This document shows positions 10,384 to 17,914 of a stretch of 27,691 nt of DNA, piece by piece (position 1 is the stretch's first letter; every line of letters starts with the position of its first letter). Origin of the DNA: Phycisphaeraceae bacterium (GTDB lineage: Bacteria; Planctomycetota; Phycisphaerae; Phycisphaerales; Zrk34); contig JANQJT010000018.1 in NCBI GenBank assembly GCA_028281485.1, forward strand, positions 1 through 27,691, given 5' to 3'. The notes under the pieces were generated by a model. That model made no database searches. It was not told the DNA's origin and saw only the letters and a program-made list of their open reading frames with translations. Made by a program: the position numbers and the translations under genes.

Positions 10384-12234
10384 TTAGGGCTGAGGCTCGC
10401 TGAACCGCGCCTCGCGCGCGTGCGGATCGAGCAGGCCGGCCCGGACGAGCTTGATGCGGGCGGTGGCCTGCGTGCCCAGCACCATCGGCGCGTAGTCGTA
10501 GACCTGCTTGTAGTACGCCATCGCCTCGTCGGTCTGACCCTTGGCGTCGTAGAGCATCGCGACGAAGTGGTAGCAGTCGGTCAGGTACTTGATGTCCTCC
10601 GATCGGTCGAGGTATTCGTCCACGTCGATCTCGCCGCGGTAGAAAGCGACGAAGTCCTCGTCGCGCCCCTTCGCGGTGTAGTCCGCGAGCATCTGTTCGA
10701 CGCGGTCGTCGTTGCCCGCCAGCGTGTGGGCACAGATCGTGTGACACCACGTCCATTGGTTTAAGCGTTTGTTCGTGTCGTAGCGGTACAGGTCGGCGTA
10801 GCGCTGCATGTGCTCGGCGCCCTCGGCGTACCTGCTCAGGCCGATCGCGATATAGGCTGCGCCGAGCGAGTGGTAACTGCTGACGGTATCATTGATCCGC
10901 AACGCGGTCATAGCGTCCTTGTAGGCCAGCTCGTATTGGCCGGCGTAGACGTAGTAGTTGGCGCGGAGATGGTACGCGTCGGGGTGGTCGGGGGAGACGG
11001 CGATGCCGCGGTTGGCTTCCTCGAGACCTTTTTCGTAAAGCCCCGCCATCGCCAGGTATTGGCCCTTCTCAGCCAGGTACGCGCCGCAATCCGGGCGGAG
11101 CTGGAAGGCGCGCTCCATCGCAGCGGCCGCGTCCTCGTAGCGACCGGCATCGGACAGCACAGCGCCGTACAGGTCGCGCAGCTTAGGCTCGCGCGCGTTC
11201 AAGGCGATCGCCTTTTCCATGTCCGCGATCGCCGCCTCGTGCCTGTCCATCCGGTTATAGATCAACGCGCGGTTGCAAAAGGACCAGCTGTCTCGCGGGT
11301 GCAGCCTGAGGACCTCTGCGTACGCTTCCAACGCCTCTTCGTTGCGCTGCATGTCGAGGTAAATCAACGCCTGTCGGCGTCTGACGAACCATCGGTCGTT
11401 GCGGCTTTCGACCAGCAACAGGGCCGTCTCGATGTCGCGCAGCGCCTCTTCGTACTCGCCGAGTGATTTGAACGCTGTCGCTCGGTTTGCGTACGCGCGG
11501 CAGCTGCGGTTGCCGTGGTAGATCGTCGCCTCGAGGTGGTACAACGCCCGTCGCATCGCGTGCCGGTGGTCGTAGCTGTCGCGCCACTCGAAATAGAGCA
11601 TCGCGATCTCGTGGTGCAGGTCCGTGTTCTCTGGTTCGTAGTCGATGACGACCTGGTGATCGCTGACGCTGAGCTTGATCTCGTCGAGGCGTTCGTAGGC
11701 GTCGGCGCGCGCCAGGCGGTACTTGCGATTCCTCGGGGCCAGCTCGATGGCGCGGGTGAGGTAGGGCAGGGCCTCGGCCGAGCGCCCGCGGCTCTTGAGG
11801 ATATATCCCATGGCGAACTGGGCGTGGGCGTGCTCGTCATCGATCGCCAGGGCCGCCTCGGCGTACTCGATGGCCCGGTCGAAATCGTTGACGTCGTTGT
11901 AGGCCAGCGCGAGGTTGGCGCGGTACGAGGGGTTGTTGGGAGTGAGCTCGATCGCCCCGTGATACACCTTGATGGCTGACCGCTCCATGTCCATCCGCTG
12001 ATAGCAAACCCCCAGGTTGTTGACAGCCATCGCGTCGTGCGGATTCGTGCGCAAATATTCCTGGATCAACGGCAGCGCCTCGCGCGGCCGATCGTTGTTC
12101 AGAAGATGCAGGCTCTTGAGATAGAGTTCTTCCAGGTACTTTTGCCTATTGGAAACGGTGAACTCGGCGCTGAGCGTGTTGCAGAGCGTCGCGATAAGAA
12201 CCAGCCCGAAAATGGCAAAGGTTCGCAGGCCCAT
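10384..12234 (-). CDS. Exported tetratricopeptide-repeat protein
   Basis: 616 residues from the ATG at 12234. The N-terminus MGLRTFAIFGLVLIATLCNTLSA is a convincing signal peptide with cleavage after LSA, so the protein is probably outside the cytoplasm. Nearly all the rest is TPR units of about 34 residues, roughly a dozen or more: for example NNLGVCYQRMDMERSAIKVY, RANLALAYNDVNDFDRAIEY, ANRATAFKSLGEYEEALRDI, CNRALIYNRMDRHEAAIADM and HLRANYYVYAGQYELAYKDA. No enzymatic domain is visible, so a scaffold or assembly role is the most that can be inferred. The frame is open for another 111 codons upstream, but those residues are Arg-rich and antisense-like over the peptidase gene, and are rejected. 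No Shine-Dalgarno site is seen; TATAAT lies ten bases upstream. It sits 65 bases behind the M3 peptidase gene on the same strand. Confidence 0.9.
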   Translation of the reverse strand: MGLRTFAIFGLVLIATLCNTLSAEFTVSNRQKYLEELYLKSLHLLNNDRPREALPLIQEYLRTNPHDAMAVNNLGVCYQRMDMERSAIKVYHGAIELTPNNPSYRANLALAYNDVNDFDRAIEYAEAALAIDDEHAHAQFAMGYILKSRGRSAEALPYLTRAIELAPRNRKYRLARADAYERLDEIKLSVSDHQVVIDYEPENTDLHHEIAMLYFEWRDSYDHRHAMRRALYHLEATIYHGNRSCRAYANRATAFKSLGEYEEALRDIETALLLVESRNDRWFVRRRQALIYLDMQRNEEALEAYAEVLRLHPRDSWSFCNRALIYNRMDRHEAAIADMEKAIALNAREPKLRDLYGAVLSDAGRYEDAAAAMERAFQLRPDCGAYLAEKGQYLAMAGLYEKGLEEANRGIAVSPDHPDAYHLRANYYVYAGQYELAYKDAMTALRINDTVSSYHSLGAAYIAIGLSRYAEGAEHMQRYADLYRYDTNKRLNQWTWCHTICAHTLAGNDDRVEQMLADYTAKGRDEDFVAFYRGEIDVDEYLDRSEDIKYLTDCYHFVAMLYDAKGQTDEAMAYYKQVYDYAPMVLGTQATARIKLVRAGLLDPHAREARFSEPQP

Positions 12235-12244
12235 GGCGATAACG

Positions 12245-12250
12245 ATTATA
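12245..12250 (-). promoter_or_regulatory. -10 box immediately upstream of the TPR gene
   Basis: On the minus strand this reads TATAAT and ends ten bases before the ATG at 12234, predicting an mRNA with a leader of only a few bases. There is no Shine-Dalgarno site and no convincing -35. Confidence 0.45.
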
Positions 12251-12299
12251 CGCAGTGAAGATCGTTTGACCGAGTGTGTTTTCTCAATCGCGAGCGAGC

Positions 12300-14018
12300 T
12301 CACTCCGGTAGGGCGGCGAGTTCTTCGTCGATCGCATCGATGAGCGGGCCGAGCGTCTCGGCGTCGAAACGGAAGGGCACGCCGGCCGTCTCGAACAGCG
12401 CGGGCAGGGGCGCGCCGCCGCCCAGCGCAAAGGCCTTTGTCAGATCTGACAAAGCCTTGTCCGCGTCCCGCTTGTAGTTGAGCCAGACGCCCAAGGCGCC
12501 GAGCTGCGCGATGCCGTACTCGATGTAGTAGAACGGCACGCCGAACAGGTGCAGCTGGCGGTGCCACATCGCGGCCCGCGCGTCTTCCAGGCCGCTCCAG
12601 TCGACCTCACCCGTGCCGAACCGGTCCAACAGGTCCAGCCACGCGCTCGTGCGCTGGTCGGCGGAGTGTCCCTCGTGGGTGTACAGCCAGTGCTGGAAGC
12701 CGTCGATCGTGGCGATCCACGGCAGGATACGCAGCGTGCCTTCGAGGTGTACACGCTTGGCGCGCGCCGCGTCTTCGGCGTTGCCGTAGTACTCGACGAA
12801 GTGATCCATGCCCAGCAGTTCCATCGACATGCTGGCCACCTCGCAGAACTCCAGCGGCGCGTGACGCAGGAAGACCAGCGGCTCGGCGGTCGAGTCCATG
12901 TAGTGGAAGGCGTGGCCCGCCTCGTGCAACAGCGTCTCGACATCGCGTTGCTGGCCGGCGGCGTTCATGAAGATGAACGGCTGCTTGGATTTCTCCAGAG
13001 AGGATTGGAATCCGCCCGGTCGCTTGCCCTTGCGGCTGTCCAGGTCGAGGTTGTCACCCATCTTCATGCGGCCGAACTGCTCGGCCAGCACGGGCGAGAC
13101 CCTCTCGAAGACGCGACGCGTGGTGTCGACGAAGCCCTGGATGTCTTTCTCGTCGAACGGCTTGAGCGGGCCACGGCCCTTGACGTCGACGGCCGTGTCC
13201 CACGGGCGCAGCCGATCCAGGCCGAGCGCCTCGCGCCGCTGGGTGTCCAGCGTCTTTAGCGTGGGCAGGACGCGCTGGGCGACGGCGTCACCGAACGTCA
13301 GGCAGTCTTCCGGTGTGTAATCGAAACGGTACTTGCGCTGCCACTTGTAGGCGCGGTAGTCTTCGAAGCCCGCGTTGGAAGCCATCTGCGTGCGCTGGTC
13401 GACGAGGGTCTGGAAGATGTTGTCGATCAGCTCGCGGTCTTCGAGGCGGCGACCGGTGCCCAGCCGCCAGGCGCGCTCGCGCGTGTCGCGGTCGGTGTCT
13501 TCCTGGTAGCGCGTGAGCTGTTGCAGCGTGAGGGTCTCGCCCTCGAACTGGACCATCATCGCGCCGCAGAGTTTTGAGTACTTATTGAACAGCACGGTCT
13601 GCTCGGTCTCGAGCGCGACGTTGTCTTCTCGGAACGTCTCCACGTCGACGCGCCACTCGCGCTCGAGCACGGCGTAGCGCCCGTCGCCCAGCGCAGCGCG
13701 GTGCTCACAGGCCATGTACTTCTTTTGCAGCTCGAAGAAGACCGGCTTGAGCTTGGGCTGTACGTTCTGGACGAAGTCGAGGTAGACCTTCTCGATCGCT
13801 TCGTCGTCGGTGTGGCAGGCGTTGTTGATGTTGGCGCGGCTGCCGTACTCGTAGACCGCTTCGAGCAGGTTGGACATGTCTGCCAACCAAGCCTGCAGAT
13901 CGTCTGCGGATTGCAGGGGGCGATCCTGCAACTGTGTCAGGAGGGGCTGAATACTGTCGAAAGAAGACGGATCGAAGTGGTCGGGAACGAATGTGTAGCT
14001 ATTAAGTGTCTGATTCAT
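12300..14018 (-). CDS. M3-family zinc metallopeptidase (oligoendopeptidase F-like)
   Basis: 572 residues, close to the 560-600 of oligoendopeptidase F-type enzymes, which cut short peptides in the cytoplasm. The zinc site LLHEAGHAFHYMDS (HEAGH at about residues 365-369) is followed about 25 residues later by the third ligand region PLEFCEVASMSMELLG, as expected for family M3. The helical N-terminal half and the QRKYRFDYTPEDCLTFGDAV segment fit the family. The C-terminal YYIEYGIAQLGALGVWLNYKRD carries the substrate-binding Tyr region seen in PepF proteins. There is no signal peptide. The ATG at 14018 (MNQTLNSYTFVPDHFDP) has no Shine-Dalgarno site; TATGCT lies eight bases before it, again suggesting a leaderless transcript. 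The TPR gene follows on the same strand after 65 bases. Confidence 0.93.
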   Translation of the reverse strand: MNQTLNSYTFVPDHFDPSSFDSIQPLLTQLQDRPLQSADDLQAWLADMSNLLEAVYEYGSRANINNACHTDDEAIEKVYLDFVQNVQPKLKPVFFELQKKYMACEHRAALGDGRYAVLEREWRVDVETFREDNVALETEQTVLFNKYSKLCGAMMVQFEGETLTLQQLTRYQEDTDRDTRERAWRLGTGRRLEDRELIDNIFQTLVDQRTQMASNAGFEDYRAYKWQRKYRFDYTPEDCLTFGDAVAQRVLPTLKTLDTQRREALGLDRLRPWDTAVDVKGRGPLKPFDEKDIQGFVDTTRRVFERVSPVLAEQFGRMKMGDNLDLDSRKGKRPGGFQSSLEKSKQPFIFMNAAGQQRDVETLLHEAGHAFHYMDSTAEPLVFLRHAPLEFCEVASMSMELLGMDHFVEYYGNAEDAARAKRVHLEGTLRILPWIATIDGFQHWLYTHEGHSADQRTSAWLDLLDRFGTGEVDWSGLEDARAAMWHRQLHLFGVPFYYIEYGIAQLGALGVWLNYKRDADKALSDLTKAFALGGGAPLPALFETAGVPFRFDAETLGPLIDAIDEELAALPE

Positions 14019-14026
14019 AGCCGCTT

Positions 14027-14032
14027 AGCATA
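14027..14032 (-). promoter_or_regulatory. -10-like box immediately upstream of the M3 peptidase gene
   Basis: TATGCT on the minus strand ends eight bases before the ATG, the same geometry as at the ApgM-like gene. No Shine-Dalgarno site is present and the -35 region is weak. Confidence 0.35.
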
Positions 14033-14405
14033 GCGAAAGTCGGGTAGGGGGGTAGTTAAAACAAGGCGGAAAAAGGCCTTTTTTGGTTCGTATATCGGCT
14101 TCTAAAATAAGGATTTATGTCTTGCATAACCACATGCCTGTGCTATTAATTTCAATACGCGGCTGTACCTACGTACAAGCGTTGCTGTTCTTGCTTTGTG
14201 CCGCGTTCTTGTGAAGAGAGATGGGGTGTGTGATCGCCAGGAGGGCGATCGCGATGCTCATTGCCATAACGGGGCTGTTTTGAAGCGCATACCGGTAGCG
14301 CCCGAAACGAAAAAGCCCCACGCGATCGGATAGCTGTGTGCTTGTCTGGGATGAGAGTGGGAATGTGAATCGTGACTCGTTTTTGACGCTGAAAATCCTT
14401 GCGCT
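14033..14405 (+). other. Intergenic region between the M3 peptidase and a PEP-CTERM gene
   Basis: About 370 bases with no conserved gene. The left half (14050-14160) is AT-rich compared with the rest of the window. A hairpin at 14232-14250 (GATCGCC/GGCGATC) holds AGGAG in its loop and is followed by a 9-codon frame, MLIAITGLF, at 14254-14283. Further on, GGGGCT (14271-14276) can pair with the AGCCCC near 14315. These could be a structured leader of the downstream gene or chance; I see no strong promoter. Confidence 0.4.
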
Positions 14406-14416
14406 GGAGAAACAAA

Positions 14417-15268
14417 ATGCAGGTCCTCAAGTCCTTTACCGTCGTCATCGCCGCTTCCTTCATCCTCTTCGTCGGCTCGGCTTCCGCCGATACGCTTTTT
14501 GAGGAGAACTTCAACGGCTATAGCTCCTTCCCCAATTCTTTCCCCGGAAGTGATCCGATCAACTTCGGCGTGGCGCTGACCAGCGAAGGCGCCCAGAACG
14601 ACTGGTACGGTGGGCGATTCGAAACCCCGGATGGCGCGGTTGTCTCGAATAAAATCCTCGATATCGCCATCGACATCGGCGTGCAGAAATGGCCCGGTAA
14701 TCGCCCCGGTCCCGATCCCGTCGGTCGCGTCGGCGATGAGGGGGGCATGCTCTTCAAGATCGACACCACCAACTACGAGAACGTGTCGCTGACCTTCGAT
14801 CACCGCATGTTCAACGCGGGCGGTGGCGACAAGCTGGTGGTCGGCTATACCACGATGGACCTGGACCCGTTCTTCTCCGGCACCGATCTGGACCCGAACG
14901 ATTTCAGCTATCCGTCCAGCACCTTGGATGAAGCGACCACCATCCCGGGCACGGGCCGGATCGCCGACTTCTTCAACGATCCCGCCGCCGGCAACGGCAG
15001 CCAATCCACCATCGAGAACTGGTGGAACAACAACTGGAACGAGGTCTACCGCGCCAACGAAGGCGATTACTGGAAGACCGATACCATCGCTCTCCCGTTG
15101 GCCGAGGACGCCGGCGAGGTCTGGGTCGCGTTCTGGCTCGACAACGGAGACTATAACTTCGGCAAGATCGACAACATCCAGGTCACCGGCGACCTGATCC
15201 CCGAGCCGACCTCGCTCGGCCTGCTCGGCCTGGGCGCCTTGGCCCTGCTCCGCCGCCGCAACAAGTAA
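14417..15268 (+). CDS. Secreted PEP-CTERM protein of unknown function
   Basis: 283 residues. It has a signal peptide, MQVLKSFTVVIAASFILFVG ending in SASA, then a mature start at DTLFEENFNGYSSFPNSF. That opening, with an Asp/Asn/Gly-rich beta-strand body (YENVSLTFDHRMFNAGGGDKL, EVWVAFWLDNGDYNFGKIDN), resembles jelly-roll or lectin-like secreted domains. The C-terminus is a PEP-CTERM sorting signal: PEPTSLGLLGLG, a short hydrophobic helix, then RRRNK. Such tails are recognised by exosortase in other bacteria; no exosortase gene is in this window. The ATG at 14417 is supported by GGAGA (14406-14410) and the signal peptide; a TTG six codons upstream is rejected. A strong terminator follows. The body is not a family I can name. 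Confidence 0.88.
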   Translation: MQVLKSFTVVIAASFILFVGSASADTLFEENFNGYSSFPNSFPGSDPINFGVALTSEGAQNDWYGGRFETPDGAVVSNKILDIAIDIGVQKWPGNRPGPDPVGRVGDEGGMLFKIDTTNYENVSLTFDHRMFNAGGGDKLVVGYTTMDLDPFFSGTDLDPNDFSYPSSTLDEATTIPGTGRIADFFNDPAAGNGSQSTIENWWNNNWNEVYRANEGDYWKTDTIALPLAEDAGEVWVAFWLDNGDYNFGKIDNIQVTGDLIPEPTSLGLLGLGALALLRRRNK

Positions 15269-15325
15269 GCACACACAGCGTTTCTCCAGCGTAGAAGCGC
15301 ATCACGATTCACACAGCGCAAGGGA

Positions 15326-15354
15326 AAACCCGGTCTCAAAGGACCGGGTTTTTC
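15326..15354 (+). terminator. Rho-independent terminator after the PEP-CTERM gene
   Basis: A ten-base stem, AAACCCGGTC (15326-15335) with GACCGGGTTT (15342-15351), closes a TCAAAG loop and continues into a T-rich tract (TTTTTCTTTT). Confidence 0.92.
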
Positions 15355-15388
15355 TTTTGGGGGTGCATTAAACGCGCCAAGCCACCGG

Positions 15389-15416
15389 GTGACAGGCCGC
15401 ACGTCTGGATTAGAAT
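15389..15416 (+). promoter_or_regulatory. Orphan sigma-70-like promoter
   Basis: GTGACA (15389-15394), 16 bases, then TAGAAT (15411-15416). Each box matches the consensus at five of six bases. It lies just after a strong terminator and has no protein gene downstream on the plus strand for about 2 kb. Confidence 0.45.
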
Positions 15417-15421
15417 CTTAA

Positions 15422-15600
15422 ATGGCCCCCAGCGTGCCGGGGGCTCAATAGGGATCGCTCCCTGACGGTTGCGACGTGTAGAGGCAAGCGTTGAATCGCT
15501 CCGATGCCACGGCGAAGATCAGACAAAACACACGCGCATGGTCTGTCGGGTGTTGTTTGCCATGTAAAAAGCCCCACCGACCGATCGGTCGGTGGGGCGT
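15422..15600 (+). ncRNA. Candidate small structured RNA
   Basis: Downstream of an orphan promoter, the predicted transcript opens with two tandem perfect hairpins: GCCCCC/GGGGGC (15425-15430 with 15439-15444) and AGGGA/TCCCT (15450-15454 with 15459-15463, TCGC loop). It would run to the 14-base-arm palindrome at 15571-15598. That palindrome lacks a T-tract on this strand, so the 3' end is uncertain. I recognise no known RNA family. A 9-codon frame (MAPSVPGAQ) starts at 15422 but ends within the hairpins. This rests on sequence pattern only. Confidence 0.3.
15566..15598 (-). terminator. Rho-independent terminator after the choice-of-anchor I gene
   Basis: A perfect 28-base palindrome (15571-15598, arms beginning GCCCCACCGACC) is followed on the minus strand by five Ts (15566-15570). 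It lies 36 bases beyond the stop codon. Confidence 0.9.
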
Positions 15601-15633
15601 GTGAGAGTCGTGTTAAACAGATTGGATCAACAC

Positions 15634-17283
15634 TCAGGCGCGGCGGCGACGCAGCATCGCCATGGCGCCCAGGCCGAGCATCACGAAGCCGGCGGGTTCG
15701 GGCACGGTGTACACACCCACGCCGTTGCCGATGCCGCTTTCGCCCTCATATCCCACCAGCAGCGTGTCGAAACCGTTGGGGCTGTCGTCCGCGGAGATGA
15801 AGGTCAGCGACTCGGGACGGTAGAGGACTTCACCGCGGCTGTTGATGTAGTCCAGCAGTTGGATGTTGTTCGGATCGGTGATGTCGGCCAGCACCAGGCC
15901 GTTCTGGCGCTCCATGCCGACCGCCAGCAGGACGGTGCCGTTGGGCAGGGTGATCACGTCCAGGCCCTCGGGCTCGGGGCCCTTGTTGTCGGAGCGCTTG
16001 TCGAACTGGGTGGGGTCGCCGCCGTCGTTGGCGTTGTGGATCAGCGGATCGAAGCCGGCCAGGAAGCTCTCGAGCGAGCCGGAGTCGGCCACGAGGGCGC
16101 CGGTGGCGGCGTTCCAGATGCTGAAGCTGCGGGTGCCGAAGGCGGTGAGCACCTCGATCTCGGCGTCGGCGTCGGTGTTGCCGTCAACCAGCGAGACGTC
16201 GAGGCGGCCCAGGGCGTTATCGGTGGTGTAGTCGCCGTAGATGCCGTTGAGCGTGGCCTCGGTGACGGGGTCTACGCTGACGCCGATGCCGCCCAGGTTC
16301 TTGACGCGCGCCGCATCGATGTCATTAACGTGGGCGTCGCCCTCGTTGGCGGTGACGATGTAGGTGTTGCCGCTCTTGGTGTAGGTGGCGATGGCGTCGG
16401 GCATGGGCAGGCCGGGGATGGTGTCGGAGATATCGATGCCGTCCTTGTCGGAGGCGTCGATGGTGTTGGAGATCGTGCCGAGGTTGTGGATGTCGGACCA
16501 CTTGTTGCTCGTCAGGTCGAACACGCCGATGGCGTTGTTCTCCTGCAGCGAGACGTAGACCTCATCGCCGGCGAGGGTGATGAACTCGGGCTCGATGTGG
16601 CGGAACTCGTTGCCGGCGGTGACGGTGGTGTCGTTGATGCGGGTGCCGGCCAGCGAGACACCGGCGGCGAGGTTGCCCGCGGTGAAGTCGAAGGTGTGCA
16701 CGGCGCCGAGGTTGGCGACGAGATTGCCCACGCCGGTGACGGCGGTCAGGTCGATGATGCTCAGTGAGCCGGGGGCGTCGGTGTTGCCGCCCGTGGTGGC
16801 CTCGCCCTCGTTGGCGACGAAGAGCTGGGTGCCGTCGGCGCTGAACTTGATGCTGTCGGGGTGGAAGCCGACGTCGACGGTGTGGAGCACGGCGCCGGTG
16901 GTGTAGTTGTAGAAGCCGACCTTGCCGAGGGTGGAGCCGTTGGCGGTGGGGATCAGCGCCGCGGCACCGAAGCCGCGCTGGGCAGTGTCCAGGGCGGTGC
17001 TGCTGACGGAATCGAGGTCGGTGGGCAGGCCGAAGGCGGCGGAGAAGTCCACGGTGGCGCGGTCGGTGATATTCATCGCCGCGTCGATGTCGAACAGCTT
17101 GACGGCGCCGTTCGAGGTCGAGGCGAGGGTGTCGCCGTCGGTGCTGAAGCTGAGGATTTCGGCCTCGCCGTCGGCCAGCAACCTCTTGTTGACGAACTGG
17201 AACGCGGGGGTCGCGGCCGAGGCGACGGCTGAGACGGTCAGACCCGCGGCAAAGGCGGATACCATGAGCTTCTTGGAAAGCAT
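15634..17283 (-). CDS. Choice-of-anchor I family beta-propeller protein with PEP-CTERM anchor
   Basis: 549 residues from the ATG at 17283. Signal peptide: MLSKKLMVSAFAAGLTVSAV ending ASA, mature start at ATPAFQFV. The body is a run of propeller-like blades: AEILSFSTDGDTLASTSNGA, GFHPDSIKFSADGTQLFVAN, EPEFITLAGDEVYVSLQENN, MPDAIATYTKSGNTYIVTAN followed by EGDAH, GPEPEGLDVITLPNGTVLLA and RPESLTFISADDSPNGFDTL. This pattern is that of the choice-of-anchor I domain, a secreted family whose members carry different C-terminal anchors and which has been likened to phytase or phosphatase propellers; activity is not established. The anchor here is VPEPAGFVMLGLGAMAML then RRRRA. GGAG lies seven bases before the ATG, in the sequence GGAGAAACAA that is also found at the other PEP-CTERM gene. 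Upstream extension (42 codons) is rejected. Confidence 0.9.
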   Translation of the reverse strand: MLSKKLMVSAFAAGLTVSAVASAATPAFQFVNKRLLADGEAEILSFSTDGDTLASTSNGAVKLFDIDAAMNITDRATVDFSAAFGLPTDLDSVSSTALDTAQRGFGAAALIPTANGSTLGKVGFYNYTTGAVLHTVDVGFHPDSIKFSADGTQLFVANEGEATTGGNTDAPGSLSIIDLTAVTGVGNLVANLGAVHTFDFTAGNLAAGVSLAGTRINDTTVTAGNEFRHIEPEFITLAGDEVYVSLQENNAIGVFDLTSNKWSDIHNLGTISNTIDASDKDGIDISDTIPGLPMPDAIATYTKSGNTYIVTANEGDAHVNDIDAARVKNLGGIGVSVDPVTEATLNGIYGDYTTDNALGRLDVSLVDGNTDADAEIEVLTAFGTRSFSIWNAATGALVADSGSLESFLAGFDPLIHNANDGGDPTQFDKRSDNKGPEPEGLDVITLPNGTVLLAVGMERQNGLVLADITDPNNIQLLDYINSRGEVLYRPESLTFISADDSPNGFDTLLVGYEGESGIGNGVGVYTVPEPAGFVMLGLGAMAMLRRRRA

Positions 17284-17520
17284 TTGTTTCTCCTTCAGAA
17301 TCATGCGTTTATGAGAAGCGGCTGAACAAGGAACCGCCGCGGCGGCGGTCCCGACATCACTCATCTGGGTGTCGATTGTTCTGGTAGGGGGCCCACCTCC
17401 AGGCAACACAACACTCTCTACTCTCTTGGCTGGGCATAAGTATCGGAGCAGGATTTACATCCCGTTTGCGGTCGATTTGTATCCGAATAATGGTTTCCGG
17501 CGTTAAAAACGGGTTATTAA

Positions 17521-17552
17521 ATATGTTGCATATACTATGTGTTACATAGTAT
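17521..17552 (+). promoter_or_regulatory. Double dyad operator, probably for the PadR repressor
   Basis: Two adjoining inverted repeats: ATATG-TTG-CATAT (17521-17533), and a stronger one with nine-base arms, ATACTATGT (17532-17540) and ACATAGTAT (17544-17552) around GTT. The ATGT/ACAT core is the known type of PadR-family operator. The strong dyad fills the spacer and overlaps the -10 box of the predicted padR promoter, the right place for negative autoregulation. Confidence 0.65.
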
Positions 17553-17555
17553 TAT
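17526..17555 (+). promoter_or_regulatory. Predicted padR promoter
   Basis: TTGCAT (17526-17531), an 18-base spacer, then TATTAT (17550-17555). Initiation would fall near 17562, leaving a short leader with AGGAGG (17568-17573) seven bases before the ATG at 17581. Confidence 0.45.
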
Positions 17556-17580
17556 GGCGTCAGCAACAGGAGGCCTTCTC

Positions 17581-17913
17581 ATGCGGATCGAACGAGAACT
17601 CATGCGTGGCGCCGGGCCGTTGGCGGTGCTCACACTGCTGGGACGCGGCGAGATGTACGGCTACGAGCTGGTGCAGGCGCTATCGAAGCGTACCGACGGC
17701 GTCCTGGCGATGGGGCAGTCCACGCTCTACCCCATGCTCTACAACCTCGAAGCCAAGGGACTGATCGCCTCGCGGCACGACACCACGAGCAACGGACGCG
17801 CGCGCAAGTACTACCGACTGACGGCACGTGGTAAGAAACGACTGGCACACGACACCGAGCAGTGGCGGGCGGTGAACCTGGCGTTGTCGCAACTCGGGCT
17901 TGCGGGGGTGTGA
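17581..17913 (+). CDS. PadR-family transcriptional regulator
   Basis: 110 residues, the size of the short PadR subfamily (winged helix plus a minimal C-terminal helix for dimerisation). Visible features: LMRGAGPLAVLTLLGRGEMYGYELVQAL (helix 1 and recognition region), GQSTLYPMLYNLEAKGLIASR (recognition helix and wing start), then GRARKYYRLTARGKKRL, the characteristic PadR wing. The ATG at 17581 is chosen for AGGAGG (17568-17573) at seven bases; the longer frame from 17539 would start inside the dyad operator. The stop is one base from the start of the next gene, so translation of the two is probably coupled. PadR proteins respond to small molecules or, in PadR/HAAS pairs, act with a neighbouring membrane protein. 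Confidence 0.94.
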   Translation: MRIERELMRGAGPLAVLTLLGRGEMYGYELVQALSKRTDGVLAMGQSTLYPMLYNLEAKGLIASRHDTTSNGRARKYYRLTARGKKRLAHDTEQWRAVNLALSQLGLAGV

Positions 17914-17914
17914 C

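Noticed and set aside
12235..12567. 111-codon N-terminal extension of the TPR protein
   Set aside because: It overlaps the M3 peptidase coding end, is Arg-rich, and lies before an obvious signal peptide starting at 12234.
14245..14252. GCGATCGC octamer resembling the HIP1 repeat
   Set aside because: A single copy explained by the hairpin arm; no enrichment is apparent in the window.
15592..17232. Plus-strand frames opposite the choice-of-anchor I gene
   Set aside because: Gly/Val/Asp-rich antisense translation; the minus strand has a signal peptide, propeller motifs and PEP-CTERM end.
17284..17520. Possible sigma-54 (-24/-12) promoter for the choice-of-anchor I gene
   Set aside because: No TGGC-N8-TGC arrangement was found on the minus strand; only a GC-rich hairpin (near 17330-17352) is visible in the leader.
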